Below, in pieces: positions 7,809 to 14,567 of a stretch of DNA of 14,567 nucleotides (position 1 is the stretch's first letter; each line of letters starts with the position of its first letter). This stretch comes from JBDHXE01 sp039810525 (GTDB lineage Bacteria; Bacteroidota; Ignavibacteria; Kapaibacteriales; UBA2268): NCBI GenBank assembly GCA_039810525.1, contig JBDHXE010000047.1, positions 1-14,567 on the forward strand, in the 5' to 3' direction. Below the pieces are notes generated by a model. The model saw only the letters and a list, made by a program, of their open reading frames with translations. It did no database searches and was not told where the DNA came from. A program made the position numbers and the translations under genes.

Positions 7809-9425
7809 TTATTTATTTAATATTTCTAATTTTTCTTTCGCAATATTGCTATTAGGATTCATTTCGAGAGCTTTCTGAAAAGATAATTTTGCATTTTCAA
7901 TTTGCAAATTAGCCAATTGTACAATACCCAAATGCTCATAAGTTTCCGAATTTACATCTGAAAGATTGACAGCTTTCATCAAATACTCCAATGCGATATC
8001 TACTTTACCCAATTTATAGTTTATCCAGGCATAAGTATCATAGAACGCCGATAACTGAATATCAGAATCAATTACTTTTTGCGACATTGCCAAAGCATCA
8101 TTTAATTTTATATTTCGTTCACATAATGAATATGCATAATTATTATTAGTATTCGGGTTATAAGGGTCTAATGCTAATGATAATTGATACATATTATCAG
8201 ATTTTTCCACTAATTTCATTTTATCATACAAAAATCCCATCTGCGAATATATATCGGCATTATTACTATCAATTTTAATTCCCTTTTCTAAATATTCCAA
8301 AGCTATGCTATCTTTATCATTTATTGAATAAATATATGATACAAGTAAAATTAAATTTAGATCTTTATTAATTGTATCATTATATTGTTGAATTAATTTG
8401 TATATATTAAGTGTATCATTGATTGTATTATAGAGATTTAATGAAATAGATAGAGTCTTGGCTAAAGAATCTGTTGACTTAAGAGCTCTATCAATGAAAG
8501 AACTAAGTAAGCTAGTGTTGTATTTTGAAGATAAAAAAGCACCCAACATTAAAAAATCATTAGAAAATCTAAATTCGCTTTGTATATAATCTAAATAATT
8601 ATTCATTATAATCGAATTATTGTTTGAAGATGGAGAATCTAATAACAACCCAAATTCATAGCAAATATTTTCAAATTCTCTATCTGATAATTTAAATTGC
8701 TTTGATTTGAGAAAATTAAAAGCTTCATTATATTTATTTTCTTTGATATATATAGTAATAATCTTATTGATACTACTAATTTCATTAATCTCAATATTAT
8801 CTAAACTATGTAGGCTTTCTAATGCTTTATCGTAATTGCCTTGATTATAATAAATATTAGACAACTTTTCTAAAACTATTGTATTTTCAGGGTTTATTTT
8901 AATTATTTCATTATATAGCTCAATTGATTTGGTTGTGTCAATATTTTCGTACATTACGGCTTGTTTAAATTTTCTTCCAATATTATCATCAATATCCATA
9001 GCTAGTTCATTATATTTTATAGCAGAATTAATATCAGAATAATAAAGAATATCCGAAATCATATCTAATGAAGGCAAATGTTTAGGATCTAATTCTAATG
9101 CTTTTTTCAAATTTTGCAATGCTCTATCTATCTTAAATAGATTATAATAGCTTTTTGCCATAGCATAATATATTGTAGGGTTATTATCGTATTGAATCGC
9201 CTCTTGAAACTCAATAATAGCCTCTGCATCTTTATTGTTTATTTGATAATTTACACCATTAATGTAGAAATACCTAGCATTTTGTTGCAATTTAATAGTA
9301 TCAGCAATAATATTGTGAGTAGTATATAAATTCGCATTTCTTACACTACTTTGATTACTGCAAGAAATGATTAGTGTTACAAAAAATAATAGTATATATA
9401 TTAATAGATAATTCCTACTTGCCAT
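7809..9425 (-). CDS. TPR-repeat lipoprotein
   Basis: 538 residues. The N-terminus MASRNYLLIYILLFF followed by LIISC-SNQ is a lipoprotein signal peptide, with the Cys of the lipobox at residue 22. The mature protein is almost entirely tetratricopeptide repeats. Clear units are NPTIYYAMAKSYYNL at about 80, LEKLSNIYYNQGNYDKAL at about 184, and a strong C-terminal series (about 390-535) with ADIYSQMGFLYDKM, NNNYAYSLCERN, YDTYAWINYKLGKVDIALEY and TYEHLGIVQLA. The middle (about 240-360) is more divergent helical sequence. TPR lipoproteins act as envelope scaffolds, for example in outer-membrane assembly or motility; which one applies here cannot be seen. There is no visible Shine-Dalgarno site before the ATG, unlike other genes in the window. 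It precedes motA by 10 nt and looks like the first gene of a TPR-motA-motB-regulator operon, with a possible promoter box at 9456-9463. Confidence 0.85.
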   Translation of the reverse strand: MASRNYLLIYILLFFVTLIISCSNQSSVRNANLYTTHNIIADTIKLQQNARYFYINGVNYQINNKDAEAIIEFQEAIQYDNNPTIYYAMAKSYYNLFKIDRALQNLKKALELDPKHLPSLDMISDILYYSDINSAIKYNELAMDIDDNIGRKFKQAVMYENIDTTKSIELYNEIIKINPENTIVLEKLSNIYYNQGNYDKALESLHSLDNIEINEISSINKIITIYIKENKYNEAFNFLKSKQFKLSDREFENICYEFGLLLDSPSSNNNSIIMNNYLDYIQSEFRFSNDFLMLGAFLSSKYNTSLLSSFIDRALKSTDSLAKTLSISLNLYNTINDTLNIYKLIQQYNDTINKDLNLILLVSYIYSINDKDSIALEYLEKGIKIDSNNADIYSQMGFLYDKMKLVEKSDNMYQLSLALDPYNPNTNNNYAYSLCERNIKLNDALAMSQKVIDSDIQLSAFYDTYAWINYKLGKVDIALEYLMKAVNLSDVNSETYEHLGIVQLANLQIENAKLSFQKALEMNPNSNIAKEKLEILNK

Positions 9426-9455
9426 AAATTTAATTTTTTATAAAAGTCAATTGAG

Positions 9456-9463
9456 CAAACATA
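9456..9463 (-). promoter_or_regulatory. Possible Bacteroidota-type -7 element for the TPR-motAB operon
   Basis: On the minus strand this reads TATGTTTG, matching TAnnTTTG, about 30 nt before the ATG of the TPR lipoprotein gene in the 68-nt gap after the YD-repeat gene. The nearest upstream TTG is only 12 nt away, shorter than the usual 17-20, so a proper -33 element is lacking. Confidence 0.3.
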
Positions 9464-9493
9464 ATATAATTAAATCAAGTATTTTAAAAAAAA

Positions 9494-12400
9494 TTATTTA
9501 ATACCTTGATAATTCTTTTTTAGAAAGTTTAATTTATACAAACTATTATCTATGGGTATGTCTATATATTTATTATTATAAAGAATCTGTGAAGGGATTT
9601 GTTTCTTCGAAGTAGGGAATCTTATTAATTTCAACAATGATTTTAAATTATCTTTAGGTATATCTTGTAAAATTTGTAAATTTATAGGCAAAAAATTATT
9701 TAATAAATTATTGTTAAAGTCTAAGTTGTTATTTATATAAAAAGGTCGATTAATCAAATCTGTGTTAGTTTGCACATCATATTTCAACAATGTCATTATT
9801 TGATTAATCGCAGTATCTTGATACAATTGTTTATTTTGATATTTTGAATTAATTTTAATTATTTCATTTGGGTTATTAAACATATTAATATCATCTGTAT
9901 TAATATTATTTAAGGTGAGCTCTACTATATTAGTAGGGTATTGTATAGTTGGTTCAGAATACAAATTATTAAAGTCTTTCAATTTGCAATATAATACAAA
10001 ATTGGTATCCAATTCAGTTAAATGCAAAAAATCATATATTTGCTTAATTCTATCATTTTTCACATTGTGCAATTTATAATCTCCAACATAATTATCATTT
10101 AAATTATTAATCAAAATTGTATCTGATAATTCGTCTGGAAAAATAGGGTAAATTATTAACTCTGGATTATAGTTCGACAATATTTTATTAATATTAGGTA
10201 GATAATTATCTATTGATGCAATTTCTTGAATATCAGGCTTTTTTTCAGGATTTAACTTAGTTGCAAGATTAAAAACTTTAAAACTATTAAATATCGAATC
10301 AATATCTAATTTGATATACCTATTTTTTATATTATTGATTAAATTTTGAAAGTCTTCGTATAGGGGAGAAGTATTATACATTAAATCATCAATATTTAAA
10401 TTCAAATTAAGATTATTTTTATTTAAAATAATATGTGTATTGCTAATATCAAAAATTTTTAAAGTAGCTAATTCATTCAAATCATTATTAACCCTTTTGT
10501 TGTACTTAATGAGATTTATTGGATCAAATACAATATCTTTGCTTATAAATAAATTAATAGATTCGTCATAATAATAATCTTTGTAAAAATATACAAAGTC
10601 TTTATTTGCTAGTCCCATTACACCAAATATATCTCTATTATCTATTGTATTTAGATCGCCTAAATTATCAATTAACAATATAGGGAAACCACTCGAATTT
10701 CTAATTAAACATTGCTCCTTCTTATTAATTATATCATATTTAAATATTGGAAATTTATAATTATTTTGCTTCATTAGATAAACATCTAATTTCTTTTTGT
10801 TGCTGTTAAGAATAATTCTTATATCCACAGAATCTATAACAATATGAAATAGATAGGTGGTATCAACATCGATAATCGCACTCATTTCACCAATAGAATT
10901 ATAAAGAAACTTAATATTTTTAGATTTATTTATATAGTCTTGCAGTCTATCTTCATAATCATAAAATAAAGATATAGTGTCATCATTTTGTATGATTCTA
11001 CTAATATTTCTATTAGGACTCAATACATATTTCTTATCATTAATGGTAACAAATCCTTGCTCATAGTTATACTGTGCTAATTTATCGTTTCTTAATATTT
11101 GATTTATATTATTTTGATTATCATATTTAAAAGTATAAGTATTAGTATCATTACTTTTAATAGAAACTGAACGATTGAGTATATCACTTTCTACTGAAAA
11201 CAAAGTATCGTTATTCAAAATAGTCGATTTGAGATCACTATTGTAATTGATATTATCGACAACTACATTAATGCTATCTAATTTTTTTACCAATTGCTCA
11301 ATCTTATCAAAAGATATCTTATAGCTTATAGCTATATCTTTAAATGAAATTGAATTATTTTTATTCAACACATAATTTAAATTATCAAACTTAAAAGATG
11401 ATAAACTATTAAAAGAACTTATCTGGAATAAACTGTACACCTTATCATCAAATTTAAATTTGTAATTATTATTTTCTGAATATATATTAAACTTCTTTGT
11501 AAAGTACCTATAAGTAAAATTATTAGATGAGACTCCTTTTGTAAAAACTATCGAATCATTTAAAACTGAATTTGAAAATGATTTTTCTAATTCACCTTTA
11601 TCATTATACTTAAATTCAGTAAATTTACCATTAGAATAATTAATTTCACTTACTTTATCACCCAAATAAGAATATTGAATATGATTGCCTTCTGCATCTT
11701 CTGTACTTGATAAATTTCCAAAATCATCAAACTTAAAATTATATAGTTGATTATTACCTATAATTATTGATTTGATATTACCTATATAATTGTAATCTAA
11801 TTGCAATGCTTTACCATCAATTCCGTAAGCAATTGATTGATCGCCTTGTTTATTTATATTATTTATAAGATTAAATTGGTATGAATAATTACCAAATATA
11901 TCACCAAAGTATTCAAAGATATATTTGCTGTTTTTAGATAAACTATAAGAATTAACAAAATTATTATAATTCAACTGAAAAGTATCGCTTTTTATTCTGA
12001 GCAACGATGGTTTATTAAAATTAATATATCTGAAATCAATAATATTATCATAGTATTGTATATTATCAGGATAATAACTATTGCCATTATACTTAATATT
12101 ATCTATATTTTTGCTTTTATCAATTGTTTTCCTTGCATAATTATCATAATTAAACTTATTTGCATTGATTTGAGATTCTAAACCAAAGTGAGTATATTGG
12201 TATTTATCATTGAATTGTTTGATTCTGAAGTCTATATCTAATAATACAGAGTCAGATATAGAATTAAAATTGACAAGCAGTGTATTAAAATTGCTATTAG
12301 TCCACTTGAATTGTAAATGCTTGTTATTAAAATCATAAATATCTGATAAAAGATTGTTTTTATATTCGTAATGAAAAAACTGCTTATTATTAATACTTAT

Positions 12401-14479
12401 ATTCGCTAATCTTCCCATGGGGTTGTAGTTAAACTGTAGTGAGTCTAATCTGTTAATTTTAACTGATAATATATTACCTATATTATCATAATCATAATAA
12501 TATTCATTATTTAAAAAATCTATTTTTGAAGATACTCTAGAGTTTGCATCAAATGTATAACTTTCTTTTCTACCATTGCCATATACTCTTTGAAACAATC
12601 TACCTAATTTATCATAATTATTTTTAATATAAGTATCCGAGTTGCATTCACTAACAAGCCCAAGTGTATTATACGAATACGTAGTTGGATAACTCCCAAT
12701 TATATTAGTATATATTAAATTATTATTATTATCCCAATTCAAATTCATTAATTCATCTTTGCCTATCAATACTTTGTTTAGTCTATAATAATTATCATAA
12801 TTAAACATTAATTTTACAGAATCATTAAGAATAATATTATTGATCCGCATATTTTTATCATATATATAGTCTAAATGAAAAATACTATTAAATGTAGATG
12901 ATATAAGACAATTGCGGTAATTATAATTAAAACTTATAGTATCGTTATTATCATATAATTTTAATATTCTACCATATTCATCTCTTATATAATATACATT
13001 CAACCCATTAAAATATTTAATATTAGCTAAATACTGATTTTCATTGTATTGAAAACTTTGAAGTTCAGAATTGTTGAATAATATCTTGGTTATCATAAAA
13101 TAATCATTATAATAAATATTTGTGATTGAATTATTTAAATCAGTATATTCTATTAAATTACCATCAGCATTATATTTAAATGATTGGCTAAAAGAATTTT
13201 TATTTATAATACTCGATAAGTGTCCCATATCATCATAATTAAGACTACTTTTCTTGTTATAGCTATCGATTATATTATTTATTTTATTAATATTATTGTA
13301 TTCTAAACTTACAAACCCACCTTCTGGCGAAACTATCTTATTGAGCAAAAACTTATTATCGTAGGTAAATAATAATTTATCATAATTTGGATTTATTACA
13401 TTTACTAGGTGATAATTCATAAACTCATATTTAAAATCTACTTGATTCTTATTAATAATTAATTCATAATTATTATAATCAAAATTAGTAATCAGAGAAT
13501 TATTTCTAATAATATTTTTAATTCTATTGTAATTATCATATATAATACTCGTAGAATAATTACCTGTTTGTAAATTATTAATTCTGCCATATTTATCATA
13601 AGTAAATACAGCTAATACCGTATCAGTATTAGTAATACTATTTAATAAGCTATTTTCATTATAATTATAATTAAGTTTATTATTTCCATTTAGAATAATA
13701 TTTTGGATTAAATTATTATCATAAATGTATTTAGCAATTTCTACATTATTTCTATATATACTTTCGACTCTGTGATATCTATCATAATTTATAGTATATA
13801 GAAAATCCAAATACGAGACCTCCCTTTTTCTATTACTTTCATTAAATATAAATACTTTTCCAGATGGTAATTGTGTAGAATATCCATTATCATTGTATAT
13901 AAATTTGTATGATTGATTATTATCTATATAAGATACTAATCGGTTGTGATTATCCCATAAATAATTTAATTGTCTATTATTGGGTATGATAATTTTTGAA
14001 ATACGATCTAATTCATCGTACATCACCTCAATATTGATGCCATTTGGCAAAACAATGTTTTTTAATAAGGATTCACTATTATAAACTTTTTGAAATATAT
14101 AATTATCATTAATAGAGTGTTCAATCAATCTTCCCATCCTATCATATTTATATTTATATTTATAATTATATCTATTAATTATCTGTTTTAAATTATTAGC
14201 ATAATCATAGCTAATTTGATATTTGAAAATGGGCGTATTTACACTTATTATTGAGTCATTATAATAATCAAATTTCAAATTAAATAAATTATCATACTTA
14301 TAACCAACTAATCGTCGAGAATTATCATAAATAAATTTTTCAAAATATTGATTCTTATGATTGATAGAATCAATTAGCAAATTTGAATTGTAAAATATTT
14401 CTTTATTGATATGATTATAGGTATTTTCAATATTAATACTATTTAAATTATAATTATATGATAGATAACAATGGAGAAC
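9494..14479 (-). CDS. Giant YD-repeat (RHS-like) protein, 5' end missing
   Basis: The frame is open from 14479 (bounded by TAA at 14480-14482) to the stop at 9494, over 1,660 codons. No ATG, GTG or TTG occurs before a TTG at 14380, and that TTG lies within repeat-like sequence, so the true N-terminus and any signal peptide are missing. From the start to about residue 720 (numbered from the TTG) the protein is a ladder of YD repeats about 21 residues apart, such as YKYDRMGRLIEH, FTYDKYGRINNL, NNYDKLGRLFQRVYG and YDYDNIGNILSV; sparser units continue to about 1200. A degenerate RHS-core end follows: DIFGVMGL near 1250 and YYYDESINLFISKD near 1272. The last ~330 residues, rich in Asn, Ile, Leu and Lys, match nothing I recognise. 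YD repeats usually build a beta-cocoon shell in secreted or surface proteins. Unusually rich in Asn, Tyr and Ile, and lower in G+C than its neighbours. Confidence 0.82.
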   Translation of the reverse strand, partial: VLHCYLSYNYNLNSINIENTYNHINKEIFYNSNLLIDSINHKNQYFEKFIYDNSRRLVGYKYDNLFNLKFDYYNDSIISVNTPIFKYQISYDYANNLKQIINRYNYKYKYKYDRMGRLIEHSINDNYIFQKVYNSESLLKNIVLPNGINIEVMYDELDRISKIIIPNNRQLNYLWDNHNRLVSYIDNNQSYKFIYNDNGYSTQLPSGKVFIFNESNRKREVSYLDFLYTINYDRYHRVESIYRNNVEIAKYIYDNNLIQNIILNGNNKLNYNYNENSLLNSITNTDTVLAVFTYDKYGRINNLQTGNYSTSIIYDNYNRIKNIIRNNSLITNFDYNNYELIINKNQVDFKYEFMNYHLVNVINPNYDKLLFTYDNKFLLNKIVSPEGGFVSLEYNNINKINNIIDSYNKKSSLNYDDMGHLSSIINKNSFSQSFKYNADGNLIEYTDLNNSITNIYYNDYFMITKILFNNSELQSFQYNENQYLANIKYFNGLNVYYIRDEYGRILKLYDNNDTISFNYNYRNCLISSTFNSIFHLDYIYDKNMRINNIILNDSVKLMFNYDNYYRLNKVLIGKDELMNLNWDNNNNLIYTNIIGSYPTTYSYNTLGLVSECNSDTYIKNNYDKLGRLFQRVYGNGRKESYTFDANSRVSSKIDFLNNEYYYDYDNIGNILSVKINRLDSLQFNYNPMGRLANISINNKQFFHYEYKNNLLSDIYDFNNKHLQFKWTNSNFNTLLVNFNSISDSVLLDIDFRIKQFNDKYQYTHFGLESQINANKFNYDNYARKTIDKSKNIDNIKYNGNSYYPDNIQYYDNIIDFRYINFNKPSLLRIKSDTFQLNYNNFVNSYSLSKNSKYIFEYFGDIFGNYSYQFNLINNINKQGDQSIAYGIDGKALQLDYNYIGNIKSIIIGNNQLYNFKFDDFGNLSSTEDAEGNHIQYSYLGDKVSEINYSNGKFTEFKYNDKGELEKSFSNSVLNDSIVFTKGVSSNNFTYRYFTKKFNIYSENNNYKFKFDDKVYSLFQISSFNSLSSFKFDNLNYVLNKNNSISFKDIAISYKISFDKIEQLVKKLDSINVVVDNINYNSDLKSTILNNDTLFSVESDILNRSVSIKSNDTNTYTFKYDNQNNINQILRNDKLAQYNYEQGFVTINDKKYVLSPNRNISRIIQNDDTISLFYDYEDRLQDYINKSKNIKFLYNSIGEMSAIIDVDTTYLFHIVIDSVDIRIILNSNKKKLDVYLMKQNNYKFPIFKYDIINKKEQCLIRNSSGFPILLIDNLGDLNTIDNRDIFGVMGLANKDFVYFYKDYYYDESINLFISKDIVFDPINLIKYNKRVNNDLNELATLKIFDISNTHIILNKNNLNLNLNIDDLMYNTSPLYEDFQNLINNIKNRYIKLDIDSIFNSFKVFNLATKLNPEKKPDIQEIASIDNYLPNINKILSNYNPELIIYPIFPDELSDTILINNLNDNYVGDYKLHNVKNDRIKQIYDFLHLTELDTNFVLYCKLKDFNNLYSEPTIQYPTNIVELTLNNINTDDINMFNNPNEIIKINSKYQNKQLYQDTAINQIMTLLKYDVQTNTDLINRPFYINNNLDFNNNLLNNFLPINLQILQDIPKDNLKSLLKLIRFPTSKKQIPSQILYNNKYIDIPIDNSLYKLNFLKKNYQGIK

Positions 14480-14484
14480 TTACT

Positions 14485-14567
14485 CCAATAAGGAGTGCCC
14501 ACTGTGTCTTGTTCGACGGTATCCATTTGTGTCGCAACACCAAAATCAGCTAATTTACAATATCCTT
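14485..14567 (-). CDS. Fragment of a eukaryotic STE-type protein kinase (activation segment), probably an exon end
   Basis: Read on the minus strand from 14565 to 14485, 27 codons give GYCKLADFGVATQMD followed by TVEQDTVGTPYW. This is the kinase activation segment: the Mg2+-binding DFG (14539-14547) and the T-P-Y-W that precedes M-A-P-E in STE20/MST and MAP3K-like kinases. The K-L-A-D-F-G-V-A and V-G-T-P-Y-W wording is characteristic of eukaryotic STE kinases rather than bacterial PknB types. The fragment stops right after W; the next bases are A-GTAAGT, a good spliceosomal donor that would split the expected Met codon. The upstream part of the kinase lies beyond the right edge. Base composition is visibly richer in G+C than the adjoining YD-repeat DNA, and the frame differs from it. 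It is most likely foreign DNA joined by misassembly. Confidence 0.75.

Noticed and set aside
9481..9496. T-run after the YD-repeat gene as a rho-independent terminator
   Set aside because: On the minus strand an eight-T run follows the stop, but no G+C stem precedes it, so no terminator can be supported.
14485..14567. Bacterial PknB-type serine/threonine kinase upstream of the YD-repeat gene
   Set aside because: The V-G-T-P-Y-W and K-L-A-D-F-G-V-A wording is that of eukaryotic STE kinases; bacterial ones usually have G-T-x-x-Y-M-S-P-E, and the fragment ends at a splice-donor-like site.

Overview
The window is AT-rich (roughly 30% G+C or less, by eye) and almost wholly bacterial. It carries a proton-type flagellar stator (motA-motB), a CorA transporter, a SAM hydrolase, a TPR lipoprotein, a large secreted Asp-box/fibronectin-like protein and a giant YD-repeat protein. 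Good Shine-Dalgarno sites (AAGGAGG, AGGAGG) occur together with TAnnTTTG boxes of the Bacteroidota -7 type. This mix suggests a flagellated member of the Bacteroidota/Chlorobiota/Ignavibacteria neighbourhood. That placement is an inference from gene content; there is no rRNA or other phylogenetic marker.

Layout, left to right. 1-2861 (minus) is the 5' part of a secreted BNR/Asp-box beta-propeller protein with two C-terminal fibronectin-like repeats, cut off by the left edge. 2862-3065 is a divergent promoter region with a hairpin in the corA leader. 3066-4764 (plus) is corA, overlapping a SAM hydrolase gene that carries a single -1 frameshift near its 3' third. Convergent to these, and read right to left on the minus strand, is a compact cluster: YD-repeat giant (14479-9494), a 68-nt gap, TPR lipoprotein (9425-7809), motA (7798-6938), motB (6931-6020), and a response-regulator/HD-GYP-like protein (6008-4812). 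The last four genes are separated by only 6-11 nt and look like one operon.

How the genes may work together. MotA and MotB form the inner-membrane ion channel and peptidoglycan anchor that drives the flagellar rotor. The downstream regulator is built like a c-di-GMP phosphodiesterase response regulator, but it has lost the phosphoacceptor Asp of the receiver and the H/D metal ligands of the HD-GYP domain. It can be read as a non-catalytic regulator or scaffold linked to motility. The TPR lipoprotein upstream of motA may share envelope assembly or motility functions; that is inference from position only.

The right end is the surprise. The last ~83 bases, read on the minus strand, encode the activation segment of a eukaryotic STE-type protein kinase (KLADFGVAT ... 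VGTPYW). It breaks off just before the expected MAPE at a sequence that looks like a spliceosomal donor (GTAAGT). Base composition changes there and the YD-repeat frame loses any start codon. The simplest reading is a chimeric contig that joins a eukaryotic genomic fragment to a bacterial one. No tRNA, rRNA, CRISPR array, insertion sequence or integrase was seen, and no gene-free stretch exceeds 300 bases.
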